A stretch of 64,000 nt of DNA from contig CAZCUF010000001.1 in NCBI GenBank assembly GCA_964502095.1, forward strand, positions 62,001 to 126,000, written 5' to 3'. Source of the stretch: JACPVF01 sp964502095. GTDB lineage: Bacteria; Chloroflexota; Anaerolineae; Anaerolineales; Villigracilaceae. The position numbers and the translations under genes are program-made. Shown here one piece after another: positions 52,115 through 62,215 of the stretch (position 1 is the stretch's first letter; each line of letters begins with the position of its first letter). The notes below the pieces were generated by a model. That model was not told where the DNA came from and ran no database searches. It saw only the letters and a list, made by a program, of their open reading frames with translations.

Positions 52115-53281
52115 ATGTCCTTTTATCATAAACTCGGACAAATTCCGCACAAGCGTCATACGCAGTTTCGTAAAGCCAATGGCGAGCTCTATCGCGAAGA
52201 GTTAATGGGACTGGAGGGTTTTTCCTCGATCCAGTCCATTCTTTACCATTACTTTCTGCCGCCGCGCGTGATGAAGGTCGAGGATATGGGTCCGCTCAAA
52301 CCTGAATATGTGGACTTCGGCCCAATTCGTCACCGCGCCTTCCGCACCGCTCAAATCGACCTCGGAACGGATCCCGTTTCGGCGCGTACTCCCCTGCTCG
52401 GCAACAACGACGTGATCCTCGGCCTGGCGCGCGCCTCGCAAAGCATGGAATATTTCTATCGCAACTCGCAAGCCTATGAGACCTGGTGGGTTCACGAAGG
52501 CAGTGGCGTATTCAAGAGCCAGTTCGGCAACCTGCCGTTTCGCGCCGGCGATTACATCGTAATTCCCTTCGGTACAACCTGGCAGATGAAGCTCGAAAGC
52601 AAGGAGGCGCGTTTCTTCACCATCGAAAATCCCTCGCAGATCGAACCGCCGCGGCGTTATCGCAACGAATATGGCCAAATGCTCGAACATGCGCCGTATG
52701 CGGAACGCGACTTCCGCGTACCCGAGGAGTTGGAAACGCATACTGAGCGCGGCGAGTTCGAGGTCCGCGTTAAGGTGCGGGATCGCCTCACGCGTCACAC
52801 GCTGGATCATCATCCCTTCGATGTGGTCGGCTGGGACGGGTATCTCTATCCGTGGATCTTCAATATCGAGGATTTCGAACCCATCACCGGCCGCGTCCAT
52901 CAGCCGCCGCCCGTGCATCAAACTTTCCAGGGACATAACTTTGTGGTCTGTTCGTTTGTGCCGCGCCTGTTCGATTATCATCCGCTGTCCATTCCTGCGC
53001 CGTACAGCCACTCCAACATCAACTCCGATGAAGTGATCTACTATGCCGAAGGCAACTTCATGAGCCGCAAAGGCATTGACCGCTGTGACATCAGCCTGCA
53101 TCCATACGGTCTGCCGCACGGCCCGCAACCCGGTATGACCGAAGCCTCCATCGGCAAGAAGGAGACTCAGGAACTGGCCGTGATGGTGGATACCTTCTAT
53201 CCGCTGTCGCTCACCAAGCAGGCGCTTAAATACGAGAAGCCCGAATATATGGACTCCTGGCTGGAGGGCAACGGGGAATAA
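52115..53281 (+). CDS. hmgA: Homogentisate 1,2-dioxygenase
   Basis: Predicted 388 aa, shorter than the ~440 aa of animal and Pseudomonas enzymes but similar to other bacterial forms. The cupin iron site is in HSHSNINSDEVIYYAEGNF, with a third His in SLHPYGLPHGPQ. Further matches are WWVHEGSGVFKSQFGNLPF and FDVVGWDGYLYPWIFNIEDF, a hallmark of this family. It opens the homogentisate ring to maleylacetoacetate using O2 and Fe(II). AAGGAG precedes the ATG. Forms a complete route with hppD and the FAH gene except for the isomerase. Confidence 0.95.
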   Translation: MSFYHKLGQIPHKRHTQFRKANGELYREELMGLEGFSSIQSILYHYFLPPRVMKVEDMGPLKPEYVDFGPIRHRAFRTAQIDLGTDPVSARTPLLGNNDVILGLARASQSMEYFYRNSQAYETWWVHEGSGVFKSQFGNLPFRAGDYIVIPFGTTWQMKLESKEARFFTIENPSQIEPPRRYRNEYGQMLEHAPYAERDFRVPEELETHTERGEFEVRVKVRDRLTRHTLDHHPFDVVGWDGYLYPWIFNIEDFEPITGRVHQPPPVHQTFQGHNFVVCSFVPRLFDYHPLSIPAPYSHSNINSDEVIYYAEGNFMSRKGIDRCDISLHPYGLPHGPQPGMTEASIGKKETQELAVMVDTFYPLSLTKQALKYEKPEYMDSWLEGNGE

Positions 53282-53285
53282 GCCG

Positions 53286-54662
53286 ATGAACAGCGCCTCG
53301 ATTCCCACCCGGATCAAAGATGCGAAATTCCGCGCGTTATGTACGCGCATTCAAAAGGAGATGAAACGTCTCAAAGTTCCGGGCGTGGCGGTTGGAGTAT
53401 GGAATCGAGGCAGAGAACACAGCGCGGGATTCGGAATCACAAATATCGAGAATCCGCTTCCGGTAACGCCGGACACGCTGTTCCAAACCGGCTCCATCAG
53501 CAAAACCTTCACCGCCACACTTCTCATGCAATTGGCCGAGCAGGGGAAAATCCAGCTCGACGCGCCGGTTCGGAAATACATAAAGGGATTCAAATTGCGC
53601 GACGCCGAGGTGGCCAGGCGCGTCACCATCCGCCACCTGCTCACCCACACCGGCGGCTGGGTTGGCGATTATTTCAACGATCTCGGCAATGGCGACGACG
53701 CGCTCGAAAAGATGGTGCTGGAAATCGCCAAACTTCCACAAGTGCAACCGCTGGGGAAGATTTGGTCCTACAACAATACGGGCTTCAACATTGCGGCGCG
53801 CGTGATCGAAATCGTCGCCAAAAAACCATACGAGCAATGTGTGCAGGAAAGACTGTTCGATCCGCTTGGCCTCGATATGTCCTTCTTCTATCCGAGCGAC
53901 CGTTTTCTAACCTATCGCTTCGCCGCCGGGCATCAGATCGTGGCCGGGAAAGTAAGTGTGGCGCGTCCGTGGGCGATTGGCAGGGCAAGCAACGGCGTGG
54001 GAGGCGTGATCAGCACCGTGAAGGATTTACTGAAATACGCGCGCTTCCACATGGGTCGCGGCAAAAAGAATGTAATTTCGGAAAAATCCCTGCGCGCTAT
54101 GCGCGTTCCTCAGGTGGATATGGGCCCGCGCGGGCAAATGGGCATCACCTGGTTCATCCGCAAGGTGGACGATTTGAGAATTTACGCGCACGGCGGCGCG
54201 ACGAATGGACAGATGGCCGGCTTATATTACATCCCCGATGAAGATTTTTCCATCGCCATACTCGCCAACAGCGACGAAGGCCGCATCATCACTGACCGTG
54301 TCATGAATTGGGCGCTCGAAATTTATTTCGGCAAAAAGGCGAGCGTCCCCAAGCCGATCAACGTCCCTGTGAGCGAACTCAGGCAATACGTCGGCCGATA
54401 TCGCATCGGTACGGAATGTCTCGATCTAAAAATAAAAAACGGCGCGCTCATGTATTACCATATTCCGTTGGGCGGTTTTCCCACGCCAGATGCGCCGCCC
54501 GGACCAGCCCTCCCACCCATGCGGCTGGCTTTTTACGAGGAAGACCGCCTGATCGGGCTGGACGAACCGTTGAAGGACGCGCTCGGAGATTTCATCCGCG
54601 ATGAAAAAGGCAGAGTACGGTTTTTCCGCATTAGTGGACGCGCGCATAAGAAAATCTCGTAG
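53286..54662 (+). CDS. Serine hydrolase, beta-lactamase / class C penicillin-binding type
   Basis: Predicted 458 aa, no signal peptide. The SxxK motif is in QTGSISKTFTATLL, the YxN motif in WSYNNTGFNIAA and the third-box equivalent HGGATNGQ follows near residue 304. A C-terminal beta-rich domain (VSELRQYVGRYRIGTECLDL) is of the type found in many esterase-like relatives. Activity may be on esters, amides or D-amino-acid peptides. It begins 4 bases after hmgA and ends the operon; a link with tyrosine breakdown is only positional. Confidence 0.88.
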   Translation: MNSASIPTRIKDAKFRALCTRIQKEMKRLKVPGVAVGVWNRGREHSAGFGITNIENPLPVTPDTLFQTGSISKTFTATLLMQLAEQGKIQLDAPVRKYIKGFKLRDAEVARRVTIRHLLTHTGGWVGDYFNDLGNGDDALEKMVLEIAKLPQVQPLGKIWSYNNTGFNIAARVIEIVAKKPYEQCVQERLFDPLGLDMSFFYPSDRFLTYRFAAGHQIVAGKVSVARPWAIGRASNGVGGVISTVKDLLKYARFHMGRGKKNVISEKSLRAMRVPQVDMGPRGQMGITWFIRKVDDLRIYAHGGATNGQMAGLYYIPDEDFSIAILANSDEGRIITDRVMNWALEIYFGKKASVPKPINVPVSELRQYVGRYRIGTECLDLKIKNGALMYYHIPLGGFPTPDAPPGPALPPMRLAFYEEDRLIGLDEPLKDALGDFIRDEKGRVRFFRISGRAHKKIS

Positions 54663-54668
54663 GCAAAG

Positions 54669-54696
54669 AATCGGGCGGCTTAAGAGCCGCCCGATT
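54669..54696 (+). terminator. Terminator hairpin at the end of the tyrosine operon
   Basis: AATCGGGCGGCT (54669-54680) pairs perfectly with AGCCGCCCGATT (54685-54696) around TAAG. The tail is not T-rich, so efficiency is uncertain. Confidence 0.7.
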
Positions 54697-54797
54697 GATT
54701 AAAATATACACGTATTGGCACACCCCACAGAGAATCGTTCGTCCATATAACCACATCCTTTTATGGGCCAATCAATGAACGGGAAATGGAGCAAGCC

Positions 54798-55544
54798 GTG
54801 AAGAACAGAAGAGTCGTTACAACTCTCATCGCTACACTGATCCTCGTCACTGCCTGCAACTTGCCGAGCGTGGATCAGCCGCCCGCGGTCACCATGCAAA
54901 CAGCCGCCGCGTTGACCGTACAAGCCGTCCTGAATCAACCGCAAAGTTCGCCGACCGCGCCGCCTCTTGAGTCCACACAAGCGATTCAAAACACGCCTAC
55001 CGCTGAAATGACGGTCACGCCTGCTGTGACCACTTTCAAAGTAAGCGACAACACCAATTGCCGTAAAGGTCCCGGTGAAGATTACGCGTTGGTTACCACG
55101 ATCAAAGCCGGAACAAGCGTACAAATGGTGGCGCGTGATTCCGATGGCAAGTATTGGGTTGTGGCGCCGCCCGGCGTTTCGGAAACATGCTGGGTAGCCA
55201 ATGAATTTGGAACTGCGTCTGGGAATTATGCGTCACTGCCCGTAGTTACGCCGTTTTCAGACACACATACCAGCGGCGTACCTGCCCGTCCCGGCAGTTT
55301 GTATTACACCTACGACTGCTCGCTTGGCAACTTGAAGACAGTCCTTACCTGGAAAGATAACGCCGATAACGAGAGCGGCTATCGAGTCTATCGCAACGGC
55401 TCTTTGATCGCGGACCTGCCTGCCAATTCAACTACATACACGGACGAGACCACGATCGTCATTGGCGCAAGCATGAACTATGCCCTGGAAGCCTATAACG
55501 GCGTAGGCGCGTCCCCACAGCGGACGATCAGTTTTATCTGTTAA
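54798..55544 (+). CDS. SH3-domain lipoprotein with fibronectin-like C-terminus
   Basis: Predicted 248 aa. The signal (VTTLIATLILVTAC) ends in a lipobox and a Thr/Pro linker follows. Residues ~80-140 are a bacterial SH3 domain: VSDNTNCRKGPGEDYALVTT with the GPGxxY core. The last ~80 residues (VLTWKDNADNESGYRVYRNG) look like a fibronectin-III or Ig-like fold. Such proteins bind cell-wall peptides or surface ligands. The GTG at 54798 has GGAG 6 bases before it; an ATG four codons upstream covers that site. Paralogous to the next gene. Confidence 0.82.
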   Translation: MKNRRVVTTLIATLILVTACNLPSVDQPPAVTMQTAAALTVQAVLNQPQSSPTAPPLESTQAIQNTPTAEMTVTPAVTTFKVSDNTNCRKGPGEDYALVTTIKAGTSVQMVARDSDGKYWVVAPPGVSETCWVANEFGTASGNYASLPVVTPFSDTHTSGVPARPGSLYYTYDCSLGNLKTVLTWKDNADNESGYRVYRNGSLIADLPANSTTYTDETTIVIGASMNYALEAYNGVGASPQRTISFIC

Positions 55545-55669
55545 TGAAATCAGCAGGCCCGAAGCATGCTCGGAATCAGAACGGCCAATCCCCATCAGTA
55601 CATTTAAGGGATTGGCTCTGTGTATATAACCCGGTAAGATGAAAACAAAAAAATTGGAGGCTGTTCACG

Positions 55670-56488
55670 ATGAAAACCAATCATAAGCATAAGCCGGCCC
55701 TGGCAATCACCGCCCTCATATTAGCAATACTGGCCTGCAATCTGCCCGCCCAGGGCTCAGGCACAGAAGCAACACCAACCAATACCGCGCAGGCAGTGCA
55801 AACGTTCACAGCCATACCGTCACAGACCTCCACAGCCGCGCCTCCGCCAACTCCCTCAACGCCCACAGTCAGCGTCAACACAGCTACCAACTGCCGAACA
55901 GGGCCGGGACCAAATTATGACCTTGTGCTTGTTTTTCAGCCGGGCGCCAGCGCACCGGTCATTGCCAAATATTCTGCCGCAAACTATTGGATCATCACAA
56001 CACCCACCGGCGGAACCTGCTGGTTATGGGGCGCTTATGCCACCGTGCAGGGTAATACAAGTACCCTGGCCGAGATGGCGCCGCCAGCCGCGCCGCCTGT
56101 TGCGGCGGTTCCTCCTACCGCAAAACCCGAACAACCCCAACCGGAAGCCACAGCAACCGAGAAATCCATCGGCCCAATTATCGTTCTTCCTCCCGTCATA
56201 AAACTCCTGCCGCCTCCCGCGCCGTCCAGTTTGAATGTAAACACAAACTGTCAGTTCATTACCTTCCCAACCAAGGTGCTGATCGGCCGCACAGACACAT
56301 TAACATGGACCAGCGTAAATAACGCGGGCGGTTATTATATTTACATAAATGGCGCCAAATTTGGCAGTTCAGCCGTCACCGTCTTTGTCATTACCACCAA
56401 CATAACAGAAAACCCAACTCAATTCGGCGTGGCGGCTTACAACGGCTTTGGCACGTCGGCAATAACCAACGCAACGGGACAGTGCTGA
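55670..56488 (+). CDS. SH3-domain lipoprotein, paralogue of the preceding gene
   Basis: Predicted 272 aa with the same layout as its neighbour: lipoprotein signal (ITALILAILAC), Thr/Pro-rich linker, SH3 domain (VNTATNCRTGPGPNYDLVLV) and a C-terminal beta-domain (DTLTWTSVNNAGGYYIYING). A Pro/Ala-rich spacer between the two domains (PPAAPPVAAVPPTAKPEQPQ) is longer than in the first copy. The pair arose by tandem duplication. TTGGAGGC precedes the ATG. The 125 bases between the genes hold a GCCAATCCC/GGGATTGGC hairpin that may partly terminate the first transcript. Confidence 0.8.
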   Translation: MKTNHKHKPALAITALILAILACNLPAQGSGTEATPTNTAQAVQTFTAIPSQTSTAAPPPTPSTPTVSVNTATNCRTGPGPNYDLVLVFQPGASAPVIAKYSAANYWIITTPTGGTCWLWGAYATVQGNTSTLAEMAPPAAPPVAAVPPTAKPEQPQPEATATEKSIGPIIVLPPVIKLLPPPAPSSLNVNTNCQFITFPTKVLIGRTDTLTWTSVNNAGGYYIYINGAKFGSSAVTVFVITTNITENPTQFGVAAYNGFGTSAITNATGQC

Positions 56489-56495
56489 TCTAAAG

Positions 56496-56526
56496 ATCAA
56501 CGGCCGTTCAATAACGGCCGTTGATT

Positions 56527-56529
<3 letters not shown>
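56496..56529. terminator. Bidirectional terminator between SH3 lipoprotein and typA
   Basis: ATCAACGGCCGTT (56496-56508) pairs with AACGGCCGTTGAT (56513-56525) around a 4-base loop, followed by TTT on the plus strand. It overlaps the end of typA by three bases, so it may serve both strands. Confidence 0.78.
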
Positions 56530-58386
<1,857 letters not shown>

Positions 58387-58492
58387 GGTAACTCGTCAAT
58401 AAAAAATGATAATAGGATGTATTTGCACTGCGCGGCGTTCGACGTTCAGCGGCTCAAAGCCCAGCTTTGACTGCCCCGCACCGAATGAGACA

Positions 58493-58522
58493 CACAAAAA
58501 CCCTCGGCGGGAAGGCCGAGGG
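58493..58522 (-). terminator. Terminator after the MFS transporter gene
   Basis: CCCTCGGC (58501-58508) pairs with GCCGAGGG (58515-58522). On the minus strand the stem is followed by TTTTTGTGTG, a good T-run, about 65 bases beyond the stop codon. Confidence 0.85.
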
Positions 58523-58586
58523 CTTGTTTTCAAAAGGGTCGGCGTGCGGGCAATATTTTATCAGAGAGGAGTTATTTTCGGAAGAG

Positions 58587-59846
58587 TCACGATGGCGCGC
58601 TCTCTTCGGGAGGTTTAAGGGTCTGAAAACTACGATAAAGCAAAAGATCGTAAACGATCTTCAAGCCTCCGGAGAGGAAGAACGGCGCGCTGAGCAGGGC
58701 CGGAATGCCGAACAGGATGCCGGTCAACACAGGCGACAGCGCCGCGCCGACCGAGCGGGCGATGCTGGTAACGCCGGAGGCGGCGGAACGTTCATCCGGC
58801 GCGACGACTGCCATTGTGTAGGACTGACGCGTAGGCACGTCCATTTGCGAAATGCTAAAGCGCAGAAGCAGGACAGCGATAGCCAAAGGCAAATTTGGCA
58901 TAAGCGGCACAAGGATAAGCAAAATATTCGAGGGGATATGCGTAAAGACCATTGTGTTGATCAGCCCGAACTTTGCGGCGAGTCTCACCGCCAGCAAAGC
59001 TGAAATCCCGGCGAGGATGTTGGCGCCGAAGAAGATACCGCCCAGCAGGCCCGCGTCCACGCCGAAACGGACGTGAAACCAGAACGCGATCAGACTTTGC
59101 ACGATCAAACCGCCCGCGAAGGCGTCCAGTGAGAACAAGGCGCTGAGCTTGAAGATCACATTGCGCGAGCGATGGAGTCCGAGCACACGCGGCGTGGATT
59201 TGGTTCGAGAAGACGGAACAACTTCCACGTCCCGCGAGAGCGAGAGAAAGAGCAGGGCGAGGATAAATCCGCCGACGGCATATCCGATCAACACCATGCG
59301 ATACGAGGCAAAGGCGGTCCATCCATTCGAATGAAGCGCCTGAGCCAGCCACCCACCGGACAACGCACCGGTGGCCGTGGCAAACGAACCGACCAGGTTG
59401 TACCAGGCAAAGAGACGCGTACGTTGTTCGTCCGAGGTCAATTGAGTGAGGCTGGCCTGCTCAACGGAGAGGAACGGGCCAATCTCATTCCCACTTGGGC
59501 TGATCACGCCGATAATGGCCGCCGCCGTCAGGATAAAAATATTGTGAGTGAGGATGAAGGCCAGGCCCGCGCCCATCATCAGCAACGCGCCGACCAGTAG
59601 TGTGCGTTTGCGCCCGAAACGATCGGCAGAAGTGGTAAGCCATAAGGTGACGCCGGCATCGCCTGCCAGCGTAAATGTGAAGACCAGGCCGATCTGTGCT
59701 TCGGTAAGGCCGGCTTCTGCGAGATATAACGCCAGCACAACAGAAAGAAAACCATAACAAAACAGACGGATGAGGCGCGTGCCGAAAAGCGTGATCAGGT
59801 CACGGCGTAACGTGCGGGTATGATGGAGTTCCGATTCGGTTTGCAT
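58587..59846 (-). CDS. Major facilitator superfamily transporter
   Basis: Predicted 419 aa, about twelve membrane segments. The MFS loop 2-3 motif is visible in TSADRFGRKRTLLVGALLMM. The pattern FYGFLSVVLALYLAEAGLTE-like at the start and the C-terminal APDERSAASGVTSIARSVGA fit sugar or drug transporters of the family, without identifying a substrate. A perfect TATGAT on the minus strand lies 6 bases before the ATG, suggesting a leaderless mRNA. Its terminator lies beyond an AT-rich stretch. Confidence 0.88.
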   Translation of the reverse strand: MQTESELHHTRTLRRDLITLFGTRLIRLFCYGFLSVVLALYLAEAGLTEAQIGLVFTFTLAGDAGVTLWLTTSADRFGRKRTLLVGALLMMGAGLAFILTHNIFILTAAAIIGVISPSGNEIGPFLSVEQASLTQLTSDEQRTRLFAWYNLVGSFATATGALSGGWLAQALHSNGWTAFASYRMVLIGYAVGGFILALLFLSLSRDVEVVPSSRTKSTPRVLGLHRSRNVIFKLSALFSLDAFAGGLIVQSLIAFWFHVRFGVDAGLLGGIFFGANILAGISALLAVRLAAKFGLINTMVFTHIPSNILLILVPLMPNLPLAIAVLLLRFSISQMDVPTRQSYTMAVVAPDERSAASGVTSIARSVGAALSPVLTGILFGIPALLSAPFFLSGGLKIVYDLLLYRSFQTLKPPEESAPS

Positions 59847-59852
59847 GTGTCA

Positions 59853-59858
59853 ATCATA
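59853..59858 (-). promoter_or_regulatory. Probable -10 box of the MFS gene, leaderless
   Basis: TATGAT on the minus strand ends 6 bases before the ATG at 59846. No Shine-Dalgarno or clear -35 is visible. Confidence 0.42.
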
Positions 59859-59964
59859 CACTAAGTTGAAATTTATTCTCCACCAAAGTCGAATGATGCA
59901 GTCAGTGAGGAAGAACGCCTGCCGTTCCAATCAAGGGAATTCAACTTCTTTTGAGCAGAAATAA

Positions 59965-59990
59965 AGAGACGGCGCCGATGCGCCGTCTCT
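59965..59990 (-). terminator. Terminator of the LysM protein gene
   Basis: AGAGACGGCG (59965-59974) pairs with CGCCGTCTCT (59981-59990) around a 6-base loop; on the minus strand TTATTTCTGC follows. Confidence 0.78.
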
Positions 59991-60012
59991 GTTCAAGGAG
60001 ATCAAATCCGAA

Positions 60013-60606
60013 TTAACGAACGCGCAGTACCTGACCGGCGTAGATCCAATGCGGATTCCAGATTCCGTTCAAGGATTGGAGAGCGGCCGTTGTTGTCCCG
60101 AAACGGACAGCAATGGAATACAGCGTATCTCCACGGAGAACTGTGTAATAGGTCGGCGCGGCGGGCAGTTGGATCACCTGTCCCACGTAAATGACGCTCG
60201 GATTCCAAATCTGCGGATTAATCGACAAGATAGCCTGCACGCTCGAGCCAATTCGCCCCGCGATATTACCCAACGTATCGCCGGGTTGAACCACGTACGA
60301 TTGACCGGCCACAGGCTGTGAGTAATATACAGGGTAGCTTGGATAATAGGCAGGCTGTTGGTAGTAACCCGGCAAATAAATTACCTGCCCCGCATAAATA
60401 TACCAGCCAAGGCCCGGGTTTAGCGACAGAATCGCATTGACGCTGGTGCCGCAGGTTGCGGCGATGCCCGAGAGCGTATCTCCCCACTGTACCACGTAGG
60501 TCGAGCCGCAATACCCGCCCCACGCATAAGCCGAACCGACGCCTGCAAAACTTGCCGCCAGAACAGCCACCAGAATAACGAGCCGGAAGAGCGATTTGTA
60601 TCTCAT
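60013..60606 (-). CDS. Secreted protein with three LysM domains
   Basis: Predicted 197 aa. A signal peptide (LVILVAVLAASFAGVGSAYA) is followed by three LysM domains: YVVQWGDTLSGIAATCGTSV, YVVQPGDTLGNIAGRIGSSV and YTVLRGDTLYSIAVRFGTTT, each ending in an (I/V)YAGQV-type strand or IYVGQV. A Tyr/Pro/Gln linker (GYYQQPAYYPSYPVYYSQP) separates the first two. No catalytic domain is present, so it is probably a peptidoglycan-binding structural or targeting protein. The ATG at 60606 has GAGGAGAAAT upstream and decides the start over the frame to 60681. Confidence 0.9.
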   Translation of the reverse strand: MRYKSLFRLVILVAVLAASFAGVGSAYAWGGYCGSTYVVQWGDTLSGIAATCGTSVNAILSLNPGLGWYIYAGQVIYLPGYYQQPAYYPSYPVYYSQPVAGQSYVVQPGDTLGNIAGRIGSSVQAILSINPQIWNPSVIYVGQVIQLPAAPTYYTVLRGDTLYSIAVRFGTTTAALQSLNGIWNPHWIYAGQVLRVR

Positions 60607-60726
60607 GAGATTTCTCCTCAATTTCAAAGACGCCGGGGACAACTGTTGAGCCTTCGGCAAGGCCGTTGTCATTTCGGGCAAGCCGTGCCAGGATATTTCT
60701 TCAATAACTCACGAACAATCAAAAAT

Positions 60727-60755
60727 AGTATAGAACAATTTCCGATAGATTTCAA
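60727..60755 (-). promoter_or_regulatory. Promoter of the LysM protein gene
   Basis: On the minus strand TTGAAA (60755-60750) and TATACT (60732-60727) are 17 bases apart. The mRNA would begin near 60720, leaving a ~110-base leader that contains a GACAAC...GTTGTC hairpin with an inner GCCTT/AAGGC stem around 60640-60675. Confidence 0.7.
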
Positions 60756-60813
60756 TCGGTTCTTGTTCGAAGTCGGGCAATATCAGAGAAAATAGGCCGT
60801 TTTATAAATCAAA

Positions 60814-60843
60814 AACGCCCCGCGATTTTCACCGCGAGGCGTT
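60814..60843 (-). terminator. Terminator of ahcY
   Basis: AACGCCCCGCG (60814-60824) pairs with CGCGAGGCGTT (60833-60843) with one mismatch; on the minus strand TTTGATTTATAAA follows. Confidence 0.75.
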
Positions 60844-60866
60844 CACAGTCCTTAGCGACTACCGGT

Positions 60867-62129
60867 TTACGTGCCTTCTTCCCAGGAGTTCAAATACTTG
60901 ACCTGTTCTTCCGTGAGCGTATCGATCTTCACGCCCATCGCCTTGAGCTTCAAGCGGGCAATCTCGGCATCGATATCAGCCGGCACGGAGTAAACGCGCT
61001 TCTCGAGTTTGCTGGCATTCTTCACCATGAATTCGGCGGCCAGAGCCTGATTGGCAAAAGACATGTCCATAACGGAAGCAGGGTGCCCTTCGGCAGAAGC
61101 GAGGTTGATCAAGCGTCCCTCGCCGAGGATATTGATCTTGCGTCCGTCTTTCGTCTCGTATTGATCCACGAATGGGCGGACCAGTTTCGGATCGCCTTTC
61201 GACATTTTCGCCAGAGCAGGGATATTGATCTCGACATTGAAATGGCCGCTGTTGGCGACAATCGCGCCGTCTTTCATGACCTTGAAGTGGTGCTCATCGA
61301 GCACGTTGATATCGCCGGTCACTGTGCAGAAGATATCGCCGATCCTGGCCGCGTCTGCGATGGGCATGACTTCGAAACCATCCATCACCGCTTCAAGCGC
61401 TTTCAACGGGTCCACTTCCGCGACGATGACCAGCGCGCCCATGCCGCGCGCGCGCGAGGCCAGGCCGCGTCCGCACCAGCCGTAACCGGCCACCACGAAA
61501 CGTTTACCAGCCAGCAGAACGTTAGTGGCGCGGATGATGCCATCAATGGTGGACTGGCCGGTGCCATAACGATTGTCGAAGAAATGTTTGGTTTGCGCGT
61601 CGTTGACCGCAACCACCGGAAAGTTCAGCATTTTATCGGCGGCCATGGCACGCAGACGGATCACGCCTGTGGTCGTCTCTTCGGTGCCGCCCATGATATC
61701 GGGCAACAATTCGCGGCGATCCTTGTGAATGGTCGAGACAAGGTCCGCGCCGTCGTCCATGGTGATGTTCGGTTTGTGATCGAGCGCGGCGGTGATATGC
61801 TTGTAATAGGTGACGTTATCTTCACCTTTGATCGCATAGGTTGGGATTTCATAAATATTGACCAGCGCGGCGGCCACATCGTCCTGCGTGGAAAGCGGAT
61901 TGGAAGCCGTCAACACCAAATCCGCGCCACCTTCCTGCAACGTACGCGCCAGGTTGGCCGTTTCGGTGGTCACATGCAAACAAGCTGACATGCGAATGCC
62001 TTTGAGCGGTTTTTCCTTCTTGAAGCGCTCGCGGATCTGGCGCAGGACCGGCATCTCGCGCTCGGCCCAATCAATGCGGCGGCGGCCGCCCTCAGCCTGT
62101 TCAATGTCCTTAATATCGTAATTGCTCAT
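60867..62129 (-). CDS. ahcY: Adenosylhomocysteinase (S-adenosylhomocysteine hydrolase)
   Basis: Predicted 420 aa, the shorter form seen in archaea and Thermotoga, which lacks the ~40-residue insert of the eukaryotic type. Motifs: SACLHVTTETANLARTL, GGTEETTTGVIRL, NDAQTKHFFDNRYGTGQS, the NAD-binding VVAGYGWCGRGLASRARGMG, and NSGHFNVEI. It splits SAH into adenosine and homocysteine, clearing the product of methylation reactions. Related short enzymes in methanogens act on S-inosylhomocysteine instead, which matters here because an MtaD-type deaminase is encoded at 22902. AAGGAG precedes the ATG. The PfkB kinase gene lies upstream on the same strand. Confidence 0.95.
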   Translation of the reverse strand: MSNYDIKDIEQAEGGRRRIDWAEREMPVLRQIRERFKKEKPLKGIRMSACLHVTTETANLARTLQEGGADLVLTASNPLSTQDDVAAALVNIYEIPTYAIKGEDNVTYYKHITAALDHKPNITMDDGADLVSTIHKDRRELLPDIMGGTEETTTGVIRLRAMAADKMLNFPVVAVNDAQTKHFFDNRYGTGQSTIDGIIRATNVLLAGKRFVVAGYGWCGRGLASRARGMGALVIVAEVDPLKALEAVMDGFEVMPIADAARIGDIFCTVTGDINVLDEHHFKVMKDGAIVANSGHFNVEINIPALAKMSKGDPKLVRPFVDQYETKDGRKINILGEGRLINLASAEGHPASVMDMSFANQALAAEFMVKNASKLEKRVYSVPADIDAEIARLKLKAMGVKIDTLTEEQVKYLNSWEEGT

Positions 62130-62215
62130 GTTTACTCCTTCGAAATAAATGGAAGACTGATGAAAGTGAACAGCAGGCAGAAAAGGCAGGTCGCCATTTT
62201 CTGCTTGCGTCCCTA

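Noticed and set aside
52202..53350. A 382-codon minus-strand frame across hmgA
   Set aside because: Mirror of the sense gene's codon bias; no domain and no ribosome-binding site.
58387..58586. A possible small RNA gene between typA and the MFS gene
   Set aside because: The region holds a terminator hairpin and a short palindrome but no recognisable tRNA, 6S or other RNA structure.
61083..61988. A 301-codon plus-strand frame inside ahcY
   Set aside because: Antisense to a clear gene; composition typical of a shadow frame.
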